NCBI GenBank assembly: GCA_007922305.1
Contig: ML677385.1
Coordinates: 9,590,869-9,654,868, forward strand
DNA length: 64,000 nucleotides
Source of the DNA: Dermatemys mawii
Taxonomy: Eukaryota; Chordata; Testudines; Dermatemydidae
Reading direction: 5' to 3'
Shown here: in pieces, positions 37,812 through 50,112 of the stretch
Layout of the letters: every line of letters begins with the position of its first letter
How positions within the stretch are numbered: position 1 is the stretch's first letter
Position numbers and translations under genes: made by a program
Notes under the pieces: generated by a model
Database searches by the model: none
The model's input: only the letters and a program-made list of their open reading frames with translations
What the model was told of the DNA's origin: nothing

Positions 37812-37946
37812 ATCACAGTCAGTGTAGCACAGGGTCACGTGCACAGCCCTTCACCTCCTCCTAAACCTCGCTTCAAAAGCTATGCGTACACACAGGCTGC
37901 TTATGTCATGTCCTCTGACCAAAAAGGGAGGCAGTTCCCTCCACAG
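37812..37946 (+). CDS. DMD: Dystrophin (DMD) exon 9, in-frame hinge-1 exon
   Basis: This exon encodes 45 residues of hinge 1, the flexible linker between the actin-binding domain and the spectrin-like rod. The frame begins ITVSVAQG and contains PKPRFKSYAYTQAAYV, a highly conserved dystrophin stretch. It starts after a pyrimidine-rich acceptor ending cttcttag and ends with a Gln codon before gtctgt. Both ends are phase 0, so skipping would keep the reading frame. The exon is 135 bp against 129 bp that I recall for human, because of two extra residues in the Ser/Pro-rich segment before PKPRF. The donor departs from consensus after the GT. The frame is intact. Confidence 0.96.
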
Positions 37947-37952
37947 GTCTGT

Positions 37953-39200
37953 CAACATTACTGTTTGTTCTGAAAATTTATTGAAATATGCCTGTGCTTG
38001 CTGTGAAATTGTGTGTATACTTTGGTTTTTTCCTATCTCAATGATCTACCTTTTTTCAATTTTGTTAGGGTCTGTCAAAGTAGTGCCTTTTTGCTGAACA
38101 CTTCAATCTGGCTGGTAAAATGTGTCATCCTATTTTTTAAATGTTAAGCAATGTTCAAATACCGTCGTGCTGTTAGAAATTGTCTTTTTTTTTCTGTTGT
38201 ACTTGGTTTTAGAAATGTTAAAAAGAATTGATTTTAAAAGTCAACTCCAATTTAAATGTAAGAGGTAATAGACACACTTGACAGTCAACGTTTTTTAAGG
38301 TGATTTGTTTATAGAAAAGCAGATATCTATATTTTTTTCTATGTTCATTACAGAAAATGTTGCATAATGCTTTTCAGTGAGCTCAGGTAGTTGAGGGGAG
38401 AGGGCAGGAGAAATATTCACTGTGAATGTTCTTTATTTGAACTAATTTAACTTAGATAATAAAATACTATAGATATACTGTAGTCTTAAATATCCCACAT
38501 ACAGATTCCGTCCAAAGTCAAGATCAGAGTCTATGCACCTCATTGAATGAATTCAGTGAAACTCAGTGCAGTGAGAAAAAGAGGTTAGGAATCCTCTTAC
38601 TAAGTATTTTCAGAATTCTCGTTATTACATAGTTCAAAAAGTATAAGAATTGTAGTGTCATATAGGTTGTAATAAATTGTATAATGTGGTATGATTGCCT
38701 TGGATTTCTTTTGGAAAAGAAAATTGCATCTATTCAGCCCAGCGTAGCAATTTGTGTTCTGTAGTGGGGGAGCCATTCATTCTGACTAAATTGTAAAAAT
38801 ATATTTGAAAATAACGATTTTAATTCAACTCCCTGTTTGAGTCTTCTGTTATGATGTCAGATAGTTTGCTGAACTATGATGTCATTTATGGAGCCCATGA
38901 AGGAAATTCTTTACAAATGTCCATATACCTTTGCTGAAGACATAATATCAATCATGTTACTGTAAAGATTAATACAATAGTTAGTTTTAATATTGATGCA
39001 ATTAATTTCTTCTACTGAAATATTAAACTAATACTATAGCACTATAGAAACTGATGATTTAGCTTGACTTTTCATAAATATAGCCACCATTTTTAACATT
39101 TACAACAATACAATAGAAGTCAAATGTACACAAAGTAATTCACAAAAGATATCTCACAGAAGAACTTATTTGCATCATTTAATATTTGTTCCTATGCTCC
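37953..39200. other. Intron 9 start, nothing recognised
   Basis: AT-rich unique-looking sequence after the exon 9 donor. No alternative donor with a clearly better match was recognised in the first 100 bp. Confidence 0.5.
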
Positions 39201-39216
39201 AGTCCTCGCAAAAGAT

Positions 39217-39276
39217 CAAAATCTCAGATTTATATCTGAGAAATAAATCTCAAAAATAAATCTCAGATTTATATCT
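39217..39276. repeat. Short direct duplication
   Basis: aaatctcagatttatatct occurs twice within 60 bp, separated by gagaaataaatctcaaaaat. Confidence 0.8.
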
Positions 39277-39281
39277 TGTGT

Positions 39282-39425
39282 GTGTTCAGGATGATGATGA
39301 TAATTACTTTATTTGGATCCTATTGTGATAGGGACTGTACAAACATTACTAATTTATTGTCCCTGTACCAAAGGGCTTACAGTCTAATAATTAAGAAATA
39401 ACAGATGGATGAGACAGAGAAGATG
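39282..39425 (+). repeat. Dispersed repeat fragment (family shared with 25283 and 31446)
   Basis: gatgatgatgataattactt...gggactgtacaaacat...ccaaagggcttacagtctaa. It is the best preserved of three related copies in the window. Confidence 0.55.
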
Positions 39426-39659
39426 CACCCACCATGCTGATTGGTGCAATTCTTAGCCAGTCAGTAATAATGATTATAACTTGCCACCTGTTTATCCATT
39501 ATTAGAGACCAGCACTCCTCTAGCAGGTACTCTTAATAATAAAGTAAACAACCAAGTTTCCAGTTAGCTGTTAACCTCTCATCTTTGAATCAGCACGTCA
39601 AGGTTTAAGATGAAGAACTTTACTTTCCTAATCCAGGAAACACAGTCCACAGTGATAAC

Positions 39660-39789
39660 TGATATATATCTATATCTATATCTATATCTATATCTCTATA
39701 TATATGAGATATATATAACAGATATATAGATATAGATATATAGATATATATATAAGATATATGAGATATATGACATACTTTCATATATC

Positions 39790-39841
<52 letters not shown>

Positions 39842-39880
39842 GATATATGAGATATATGAGATATATGACATACTTTCATA
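39660..39880. repeat. AT-rich satellite with nested palindromes
   Basis: Arrays of tatatc, gatata and a pure (ta)n run of about 40 bp (39796-39836). The segment agatatatgagatatatgac followed by atactttcata occurs twice, on either side of the (ta)n tract. Complementary tatatc and gatata blocks allow several alternative hairpins. Confidence 0.85.
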
Positions 39881-40599
39881 ATCCCACGTCTAAGCCAGTT
39901 CATTTTTTTTTCTTGTAAGCAATAAAGGTTGCTAATCCAACTTCTCTTTTTTCCATATTTCTTTCTTAAATTCCCATGTGGTTAATTTCAGAATAAGATA
40001 CCTCACTTTGTAGTTTACTCATAGGAGAACTCAAGAGTCTCTTTCACTTGATCTACCAATTTCAAAGACCTTCCCAGGTGACTGGCTGGCAAGGTCTTCA
40101 TTTCCTAGAGATGATGGTTTTCTTTGCAGATATGTAGGCAGTCATTCCTGTCAGACTTCTGCAGTCTCTTATATTTATACAACTATAATTACAAGATCCT
40201 GAGTCTGTTTTTTCACTAAGAGACTCAAAGAAGAGGTGTCTTTCATTAACATAGTGACTATCCAAGAAGAATCTTCCGCAGCACTCTGCTGAAATTGCAT
40301 TGATCTAAATTACCTCAGGAGCTAGTGTCTTCGTTTGGTTATGTTTGATGGAGTTCTGATTTGGAGAAAATGGTCCAGTAAGATATCTAGTCTAAGCATG
40401 AATGTGAACAACTTGGTACTCAAAACAGTTGCAAATGCAAGAAGAACACTTTTCCTAAATATTTTGAAACATCTTTCTCTAATTCTATTGTAAAGCCATT
40501 ACAGGATGACTTGCATATGTCAGCTGTCAAAGGGAGCAAAATATGATCAGAAAAAATAAACTGTATTGGCCAGAAAGAAAAAAGTTTCCAGCCAAAGCA

Positions 40600-41330
40600 C
40601 TTCACCTCAGAATATGGAATGTCACTCTCCTGCTTGATGAGCAGACTATGTAAGACCTGTACCCCATTCCCATTATCAGTTACCTTCCTCAGAAGCCCCT
40701 CCTCTCCACAAGCTACCATCACAGAAGTCATTCACTGGCAACAAACACTGGTGAGTGCAGTCTATCTGTCTTTCCCTTCAGCCCCAACATGCTGGTCAAG
40801 AGTCATTCCAAGGCCCTCAGAGTCAGTGGTTTTCCCACCTTCCTCTCCTCCAATCATGTGTTCCAGGAACAGCCAGTCTCTTTGGCCATTGGTCTTTGGA
40901 AACCCCTAGACTTCAGTGGCCCCCACCACAGCAGCAACCAGCCTTCTCATTTTGGCCACAGATAGCAATACTGGACTTCCTACTTTTTGGACTCGTGCCC
41001 ACTTTTGGCACTATGGCACTGTCCCCTGGATGACTTACCTCACCTCCCATCATCGATCACAACTTTTCTCTTTGTGTCTTCCCTTTTGGCCCTTTCCAAT
41101 CTCTGTTCACTTTTACTAGTCCTTTCTGCCCCACTTTCTTGATCCTCTGACCATTTATCCTCTGCACTACTTCCCCTATTAGTCTTACCCCATCCTCTTT
41201 AATGTCTTCATTCCTTTCTGACTTCTTGCTGGAGATATCAAAAAGATTCACAATGACCATGCCAGTCAATCCTCATTGCCTTGATTATAATGCATCTGTC
41301 GCGCACACACACAATCACAATTTCCCTCAC
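40600..41330. other. Pyrimidine-rich non-coding block
   Basis: C/T-rich on the + strand with overlapping frames up to 96 codons. No domain or repeat is recognised. It could be the interior of an old retroelement. Confidence 0.35.
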
Positions 41331-41809
41331 CCTATTTAAATAGAGCCGCCTTTTATGTTGATTCTTTAGGCTGAGCCGAACTGCATCCTGTTTGAAAATT
41401 CAGGCCTCTTAAAATGTTATTGCTCACATAAATGGTGGACATTCTGTTGAAACCTAGGGAAAAAATGTCTCTCTCCCTTACCTACCAATGAATATGGAGA
41501 GCTTTTATAAACTGCTGCAAATCTCAGGGTATAAATTTCCTATCAGCTTCCAAATCCTTTATCATTGAATTCCTTATAGCAGGATTAAGAAAGGCCTAAG
41601 TGCACATTATTTATATGAGCAAGGTTTACATCTCAGTTACCTCTCAGCCAGTACAGACTGTTTACCTGCCTTGCTCTGCAGTTGCATATTTTCTGTTCCC
41701 CAAAGGCAGTCCCATTAGTGAAGCTGTCTATGTGGCTTCCCTTAGAAAAAAGGGACCTTCAACCTAGTTTTCAGAGCTTTGTCAAAGATACTTTTTGAAT
41801 CCCTCTCAA

Positions 41810-42092
41810 GTGTCTTTGGGCTGGGCTTCTGTAAGAGGAGGGTCGACCTGAAATATGCAACTTCAGCTATGTGAATAGCGTAGCTGAAGTTGCAGTACCT
41901 TAGGTCAACTTACCCATGGTGGTGGGTCAACCACGGCCGCTCCGCCACCAACTCTGCTTACTCCTCCTGCAGAGGTGGAGTACAGGTGTCGATTTGGGAA
42001 ATGATTTATCACGTCAAGATGAGACGCAATAAATCAATCCCCGATACATTGAGCGCTACCCGCCCATCCAGTGGGTAGTGTAGCTATACCCT
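41810..42092. mobile_element. MITE with two internal hairpins
   Basis: The right end ggtagtgtagctataccc matches a widespread turtle MITE terminus; the left end is decayed. Hairpin 1 has perfect 12-bp arms, caacttcagcta (41858-41869) and tagctgaagttg (41881-41892), around an 11-base loop. Hairpin 2 has 13-bp arms, gatttatcacgtc (42003-42015) and gacgcaataaatc (42023-42035), with 11 of 13 pairing. Confidence 0.7.
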
Positions 42093-42235
42093 AAGTTTAA
42101 TGTCTGTTAAAGTCTGCCTTTTTTTTTGTAACACTTTAGCTTACTGGATATCTGAACAAGGAGCATTTTCCATCATATAATTTCTCCTTCATTTTTTCCA
42201 AGCACACTTGCTCTCTGACCAGTTCTAATTTTGTA

Positions 42236-42800
42236 CACAGTGGGACGGAGTCAGATCAGAAGGATATAGGAGAGTGCTGGAAGGAAGGTACAGTAGTCTC
42301 AGGGTGTGCAGGTCCCTGTTCCCTGGATAGCCAAACAAAGGCTACTCCAGGCCAATCAAGACACCTGGGGCCAATTAAGAACCTTCTAGAAAGGAGTAGA
42401 AACAGCTAGCCTAATTGGGACACCTGAAGCCAATCAGGGACTGGCTGAACTAGATAAAAACCTCCCAGTTACTCAGGTGGGCTGTGGGTGTCAGGAGCTG
42501 TGAGAGGAAGTTGTGCTGTTGGCGAGACTGAGTGGTAGACAACATATCATACAGAAGGAAGGAGGCCCTGAGGCAAGGGTGAAGTGGAGTTTGCAGAAGC
42601 GGGGACTGCTGTGGGGAAGTAGCCCAGGATATTGTATTGTGTTTTGTGGATAAAAGGTCAGCCATCTTAGCTGATACTATTAGGGTCCCTGGGCTGGAGC
42701 CTGGAGTAGAGGGTGGGCCCGGGCTCCCCCCTTTTCCATCTTCCATACTGGCCTGTGATGAAGGTAACTCACTAGGCGGTGACTGTTGCCAATTATACTG
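42236..42800 (+). repeat. Probable LTR-type dispersed repeat
   Basis: Contains cacctggggccaattaagaa, cctgaagccaatcagggact and ctggagcctggagtagaggg in the order I associate with a common turtle LTR retroelement. The edges are not resolved and no coding part is attached. Confidence 0.45.
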
Positions 42801-43439
42801 AGAAAGGGAGGTCACTCTGGGGCCTAGATGAGTTTCTGAGGCCCCTAAATCTGCCAGGAAGCGCAGGACCCACAAGTACAAATTTGGAGCTTTGTCACAA
42901 CAGGCATAACTCTACTTTCCACCTGATTCAGAATAATACTGGTTTAATTTTCCCAAAAAATTTCCTATGTAAACCTGCAGGGCTTTAAGATATTGTCTTT
43001 ACAGCACTCAACTGTTGAGGGATTTCAATGTTTTGAACGCACAAGATCCTTCATGAGGGGGCAATCATTTTTCTTTGGAAAAGCTTTTTTAACCCCCCCC
43101 CCCAAACTTGGCTTTATGTTTATTAAAAGATGAAGTGGGAGCACAATTTCAAACATAACTTTAAATAGGATATCCAACATCTACATTTTGTTTATAGATT
43201 ACTATTTGTATATATAAATATGCCTTTTGCAGTCTTATTTGAAAATAAAGCTGCCAAAACTTTTGAATTTCTGGTGTATGGAAAATTTAATTTTTTTGTT
43301 TGTTTCAGAACTATTAATTCATGGTGTTTCTGAAACAAAATATACTCCCTCATATCCTGGAAGCTACTGACTGAAATTGACATGATTCTTCTCAATTTCA
43401 CCACTTCTGTTCAGTGATCAATGGTAGTGAAACTTACAA

Positions 43440-43790
43440 GAATCAAGTCAGTTTCGGTCAGCACCTTCCAAGGTGTGTGGCTTTGGGGTAGCCATGTCGT
43501 GGGTTGGGGATCCCAGGACTTCCAGACTTTTTGGCTAGCTGGCTCCTCAAGCTGCCCAACTCTTGGCAACTGAGTGCCCAGGCTCCAGGAGTTGGACACT
43601 TCTGGGAGGCAGCCCAGAAGTCTGGAAGCCATGGGGTCCCCACTCTAGTCTGTATGGTGCTGTATGGCTACCCCAGTACTGCAGAACCAGGAAGCCCCTA
43701 TTTCTCAGCTATAGGGCAGTCTGCATGACAGGGATGTCCCAGAGCCACAGACCCTGGAAGCTCCAGTGTTCCCAGCAATGTTCCATATGA
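43440..43790. repeat. Dispersed repeat with internal inverted segments
   Basis: cttccagactt (43519-43529) and aagtctggaag (43618-43628) are perfect 11-bp inverted repeats. Further complementary parts lie between them (ctgcccaactcttggc / aggagttggacac...ggcagccc). GC-richer than its surroundings and non-coding; class unknown. Confidence 0.45.
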
Positions 43791-45129
43791 ACTGACAAGA
43801 AAGCAGGCAGGGATCTATTAGCACTCTGTCTTTAGTTCATCAAAAGTTTATCAAACCTAATATGTTTCATGTTCAAGGAATCATTTTCCAATGAAAACAC
43901 TGTTTTGTACAAAAATTCCTGACTAGCTCTGTTTGAAAGTCCAGATATGAGATGTGGCTATTCTGCTGGATATATCCATGTTTCAAAATTGGACCTGACA
44001 TATCATAGCTGGGTCTGACGTATCATGCCCATAGTTTCATAGATTCTTGTTCTTTTGGCAATGGCTGGGTTACTTTTGCAGTACCTTTATTTTTAAGTAA
44101 ATTGCAGCATTTGAATGCTGGATTATTTTTGCCAGTCTGTGACTGACAAGCTTCAGTAGGTTTGAATTAAAATAATTTGATCTTATAATTAAGCAATAAT
44201 AGCCAAGGAGAAGGGCATTTCCTGGTATTTAATGACTTGTGAGGGGAATTGGAAACTGTAGCTTTACCTCAGGCCCTCAACCTTGCCATTCATTAACTGT
44301 CAGGAAATTTCTGACCTTGAGGTCGTTAGTGCTATTTTATAAATAAGAAATATTTCTTCTCAAGTTCTTTGTGCTCCCACTGGCATGAATTTTCTTGTAT
44401 ACAGTATTGGACTTTTCCTAGCAGGTAGTACGTACAATAACTAGCTTAGAAAACAGAACTTCATTTTGAATGCTATTTAATATTTATGACACTTTAACTG
44501 AATTTACTTAGCTAGGACACATTATTATTATGAGAGTGATCACTAGAAGCCTTCTAGTCTTCTGGAATCTTGTCGTAGTAGGAATTTACCACAGTACTTT
44601 ACCCTCTTCCATCGCATTTATTTGATCTTGCTTGTCAGAGATTGCTTCTCACAGATCTCAACTCCATGCCTCTTTAGCACTCACATACAAGAGACACTAG
44701 GGTACCGAGCAGTAGTGCAAATTCACTGGCTTTTCAGTGAATTAAGAGAAGAGTTGTCCTTGCTTTGAGGCTATGATCCAAATAGCCTCCTGTTTACTCT
44801 GTGGCAATGTATCCCTCAGAGATGCCCTCTTAAATTACAATAAGGCAAGCAGAACTAGAGTTTTAACGTTAATTTTTAAAAAATATTTCCAAGGCCAAAC
44901 ATACAATAGACAAGCCATGAAATAAAACTGACATATATGGAAATCTGCATTGCAAAAAGCGAACTAGAGTGTTTAGTGATTGCTAGAAAAAAGTTTAGCT
45001 ATGCAGGAAAACAGAGAGAGGGAGTCCTTAAAACAAGCTGTAATGGACCAGAATCTTTGGGATTTTACAAGAAATTGGATTAAATAAAACAATGTAGTTT
45101 AGCTTTCTCTTCAGGAGTGTATGTGTGTT

Positions 45130-45265
45130 TTAGTAACTAAGGGCTTGGAGTTGTAGAGTGCTTGGAGATGTAGAGTGCTTTGGGTTAAACCGCCTTCGAA
45201 GAGCGCTCTAGGGAAAGTGTTGCAGTCTGTCCACGCTGACAGCTGTGTGCACACTGGTGTGGCCA
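45130..45265. repeat. Fragment of MITE-like repeat with short duplication
   Basis: gcttggagttgtagagtgct is followed by the near copy gcttggagatgtagagtgct, then gaagagcgctctaggg and gtgtggccacatttgcagca, sequence seen in dispersed reptilian MITEs. Confidence 0.4.
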
Positions 45266-45269
45266 CATT

Positions 45270-46063
45270 TGCAGCACTTGCCTAACCTGTTCTTAAAAAT
45301 CCCAAAACCTCCCTTGGAAGCCCATTCCAGAGCTTAGCCACATATAGTTAGAAAGTTTTTCTTAATATCTAATCTAAATCTGCCTTGCTGCGCATTTAAG
45401 CTCATTTGTTCTTGTCCCACCTATGGTAGACATGAAAAACAATTTCATTGCCCTCTTTTTAATGGCCCTTAACATATTTAAAGACTGTTATTAGGTCCCC
45501 ACTCTGTTGTCCTTTCTCAAGACTAAACATACCCAGTTATTTTAACCTTTCTTAATTTTTTCCCATAGGTCAGGTTTTCTAAGTGTTTTATCAGTTTTGT
45601 TTCTATCCTATGGATTCTCTCCAATTTGTCCATATGTTTCTTAAAGTACGATAACTAAAACTGGATACCATATTCCAGATGAGGCCTCATTAGTGCTGAG
45701 TAGTGAAGGTCAACTACCTCCCATATCTTACATAAGACTCTACTATTAATACAGCCTAGAATATTAGCTTTTTTTGCAATTGCATCACATGGTTGATTCA
45801 TATTCAGTTTGTGATTCACTATAATCCCTAGATCCTTTTCAGCAGTACTACCATTTACCCATTATTCCCCATTTAGTAGCTGTGCATTTGATTTTTCCTG
45901 TGTAAGTATAGTACTTTGACCTTGTCTTTATTGAATAAAATCTTGTTGATTTTAGACCAATTCTCAATTTGTCAGGGTCATCTTGAATTCTAATCCTGTT
46001 CTCCAAAGTGGTTACAACCACTCCCAGCTTGGTGTCATCTGCAGATGATAATACCCCAGGCAT
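45270..46063 (-). mobile_element. CR1/L3-like LINE, 5'-truncated, with RT C-terminus remnant
   Basis: Read on the minus strand, the insertion starts in the reverse-transcriptase C-terminal region. One frame gives DDTKLGVVVTTLENRIRIQ. After frame changes further pieces give GIIVNHKLNMN, CDAIAKKANILGCIN and MRPHLEYGIQ, all typical of CR1-group LINEs. It then runs into a non-coding tail ending near 45270. The open frame at 45848-46063 covers only part of this. Several frame breaks make it a fossil. Confidence 0.85.
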
Positions 46064-46974
46064 AGTCTATATAGTGTCTTTTGTGGTAAACTTTTCAGCT
46101 ACTTCTAACACCTGATATTTGTTTCTTTTATTTTCAGTTGACTCCCCTACCCCAATAAAGCATAACTTTTTCACTTATAAGGTGCTTGTAACATAATATT
46201 ATTGTCTACTTTCTCCCCATATATTTCCGCAGATTAAAACATTAGAATTTCCCCAAGTTGTTTAATCTAACAGGCATGTTGAACCAATGAAATAGTCTGG
46301 GTGATTTCTGTGTTTTAAATATTATAGAATTTCAAATCGCACTGTGTTTCGTGTGGGTTCTTCAAATCTTCCATAAATATTTTACCATATGATGGTATTT
46401 GTGCTCATTTTGTTTTATGATTTTTTTGGGATAAGATCGTTATTAAAAGTTGAATATTTCTTACACACTAGGTTCATCTCTGGACATTTATTTGGGCTGG
46501 TAGAAGTAAATGTCAAATTTCCCCAATGCTTGTCTGCTTTCTTTGTTTATTCCCAAACTTATGAAAAAACAATTTCCTTATCTTCAGTGTTATCAATTAA
46601 TTTATCCAGACTTTAGCTCTAAAAACGAAACAAAAACCAGTAATGCTGAGATGGTTCATTTGGCTGCTAAACACATAAGAATATATTAGACACATTGCTT
46701 GCTGTAATATTTTGTATTTCATTAGCTTGATCAGTGACATAAGTTTAACTTGGCACTATATTCTGTATAGTGCCAACATCAGCTGAGCGAATTAATTGCA
46801 CTTTTCACCTAGATGAGGCATAAGCAAATGGAGTGCTGGGAGCAATACCAATGTTAGGTATTTTCAGTTTGTGAGTTGAATGCAGTGACGAGCGCAGTCA
46901 TTTGCTGCTGTTGTAAGTCTTCCTCTCTGTTCCTCTTCATAATTCAAATCTATGTATCCTAGGGAGACAGCATC

Positions 46975-47050
46975 CTATGTGGGGCAGCTTTGTTGCCTAG
47001 TGGATAGAGCACTGGATTGGTAGTCAGGAGACCTGGGTTCTTCTACTTGT
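46975..47050 (+). repeat. tRNA-derived SINE head
   Basis: ttgcctagtggatagagcac supplies an A-box-like region and gagacctgggttcttc a B-box-like region, spaced as in a tRNA promoter. The usual SINE body does not follow, so the copy is truncated at about 47050. Confidence 0.65.
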
Positions 47051-47099
47051 CACAGTTTCAGGGTAACTGCATCTGTATCTCTCCTCACTCACCCTCTTG

Positions 47100-50000
47100 A
47101 GGTCACTCCAGGAGTGTCTAGTGTCATCTCTAGTCTTTAGTCATTGCATTCATTTCTGAGTGGGTGGTTTTAAGGTTGAACAGCCTCCTGCCTTACTCTG
47201 TGATATCCCCAGCAGGCTGTCTGCCTAAAGGCCAGCATCTGTGCATTGCTTTCTCTCTGAGGGCTATGAACAGCGTATTGTCAGCAGTTACAAGATGCCG
47301 CACAGCCCCTTCTAAGCAAGCACATTTATTCATATTAGTGTTATAGCAAAACCCTGTAAAAATAATAAACATTCCCATATACATGCTAAGCTAACAGCTT
47401 ATCAGAGGTCTCCATTAGTCTTATGTGGTCCTAGTATGCCAAAGTCTTTTGCAAGGTTGGGACTCTGTCCATTTGCTAGATCAAAAAAGAAGGCCTGGAG
47501 TCAATTTAAACCCAGACTTTTTAATATCAATCTCTCATCCCTCTTTTTTGTCTGTTGACCTCTGGAAAACTCGGATAGAATCAATACATGAAAACCACTC
47601 TAGGGAATGGTACTTCTCTGGAATCTATTTACAGCCTAAGTGATTCACCTTTATCACCGCCCACTCTTATCGATTCCTGGGGGAGCTGTGATAATGGTCC
47701 CCGCTGGAGCTGTATACAATCCCTGGCCCAGAGCCACATGCAAACTTAAAAGAATATGATCCTGTGATGTTTATTGGGAAACATAACCTTGTTGCCACCT
47801 GCCTGCAACAGTAGGGAGTCTTGCCTGTGCCAGCTGGGTGTTAACTCCCTAACACCACAATCATCAGCCTTTCAGTCACTCAAGCACCCATCTGGGCTAT
47901 AACAGCCCCACCTTTGCCCAGTAGGTTGACAATACAGGCACCCACCCCCAGTCTCTTCAAAGAGCCCCCTAATGTCCAGTGTTCCTAATCAATGGATTCT
48001 GTGTTCATGAACCACCCACTCTCATTAAGGTACCTCCTCAGTGAATGGATCTCCACCCTGTAATATACTGAATCAGTCTTTTGTCTTTATTCACAGCCCT
48101 TGTCTATCATTCACTTTTCATTTCTGTTTTTGGTGTGTATAACTTCTCTTTAGCTTTCCATTGACTTTCCTGGGTTGGTGCATGGGGGACAACGCTGCAG
48201 TACATTACATAAACAGGGAGGGGACAACCCCCTCCCATTTGAATGGGCCATCTCTGAGACATATTATTCCCTGATAACTCACTTTCACTCCAAGGGCATA
48301 AATTTCAGCATACATTAATCCTTAAATATTACCCATATAAACATCTCACAAAGACAAAATAACTTGCTAGCATTTATAGATAAATACCATAAAAGTGGCG
48401 TGCTAGGTGCAGTGAGTTTGGCAGGTCTAAGACAGATATTGCTTGTATAGAATGCTGAACCTTTTTGCTATTTAGCACCAATGGTTTTGTCACATGTCCC
48501 CAAAGATACTGCATATGGTTGCAATATCTGTCGCATGCCTTTCTCACTATTCAGGCATGTATATGTTGTGCCCTTATATCTGACACCATTATAGTAAAGA
48601 AGATATAATAGTGTTATAATTACATAAAATTTAAGTAGTTTTGGTTTTTTAGTAGCTATTGGCTCTGAAAAAACGATGCATACTCTGCAGCATTTCAATC
48701 ACCTTCACCACAGGTATAGCCATAATTGAGAGGAACGCATCTATTTCACTTTTTTTCTGAAATAGTTGTGAGAATGCCATGCTATGCCTTTCACACAGCT
48801 GCTGTATAACTCATCCATCACTTTTTATGGGTAAATCTAAACTATTTTAAAATTATTTGTAAGTGCAATGCAAATGCATCTGAAGTTGGGATGTAAAGGT
48901 GGGATATTCAAATGAGGCTCATAAAGTTAGATGCCGAACTTTCATCTCAGCATAAATATGTATAGTGTGAAAGGAAGCTACCAAGTTTTCTTCTGTGTTT
49001 AAACTTGTAAAACAACTGAATCAGAGTCCATTGAGTTATGTTTGACTGAGGTTTGTAAGAAATGTGTGAGAGTCCTGGGGTATCTACTCACTCAATAAGT
49101 AATTCGTGTTTGTGACAGTCAGTCAGCTCTGAATATTTACAGACCATATTGACATTTGAAAGGTCAGACTGTTTAACTGTACTGATCATAAAAGTACCAG
49201 GGTTTCGTCAGAGGATTTGATGAAATGCAGACCGTATACTGTACTATCTCTCATTCAGCAGACGTTTTGGGATTTTTTTTATGGTGTCCTAACCACTATC
49301 AGTGAATACATCTTGACTAGATATGAAGCTGAGCAGCCAAATTCACATCTTGTGAATATTGAATACTCCCTCAACCCAAACTTTGGAGATATTTGTATCT
49401 GAGGTATGGGATCGTGTGTGTGGGTGTGATTGTATTGAGAAATTATACTTAACTCTCAATCATGTTAAGCTCTTATTGAGTTAGATGCAATAATGCTATA
49501 TCATATATCAAAAAGGACATATGTCAAAAGCTCATCGGAACCTCTTGGCTTGAAATGTCATGAAAGCAGGTGAGATATGAAGTAGCTCAGGTTTTCAGCT
49601 ATGCTGGAAAGACCATGATAACATTTTCTTTTCTTGTTCTGGAAATATGCAGGCCTGTCAAAGTATGTGGGTATGAGTGGGAAGGAGGTTAATCAAATGG
49701 ATTTAAAGCTAAAACAAGATTTTGTTTGAGTTTGAATTATGTGTAAAGCCTTTTGGTGGCTCTTTTTTCCAACCAGTTTGACCATCTGTGACAGAATACT
49801 AGCTCTAGCACCCTGGTCACTTGGCTAATTGCATAGCAAAGAAGATTACAGGATTTATTGGAGACAATTAACCTGTTAAGGTGAGAGTGTTGACTGGGTG
49901 TTGAGATAATTAACTTAACAAGGGAAAAATATGTAATTGACTGCAATAGGAAGTAAGGGAATAGCTCAGAGATTGAGCTGGATGGTACAGAGAAAGTTGG

Positions 50001-50110
50001 GTGGATAGCTCCTTCTGACACATGCCTTCTCTATGTTCTGTGATGTTGGGAATCTAAAGATTAAAAATCCACATTCAGAAAGGAAATGGCCTGTGTGTAT
50101 ATTGTTAGTA
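47100..50110. other. Intronic stretch, one unclassified GC-richer block
   Basis: The segment 47650-48300 is richer in C and has repeat-like texture (caaagagccccctaatg...), but I do not recognise it. The rest is AT-rich unique-looking intron. Confidence 0.4.
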
Positions 50111-50112
50111 GA

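Noticed and set aside
34388..37946. Utrophin in place of dystrophin.
   Set aside because: The [11 protein letters not shown] segment of exon 8 and the FKSYAYTQAAY segment of exon 9 are dystrophin-type; utrophin lacks the equivalent of this stretch as I recall it.
40619..40909. Possible extra exon (96-codon frame with a gtgagt-like site at about 40751).
   Set aside because: No dystrophin-like sequence, no acceptor with matching phase, and no known DMD exon between 9 and 10.
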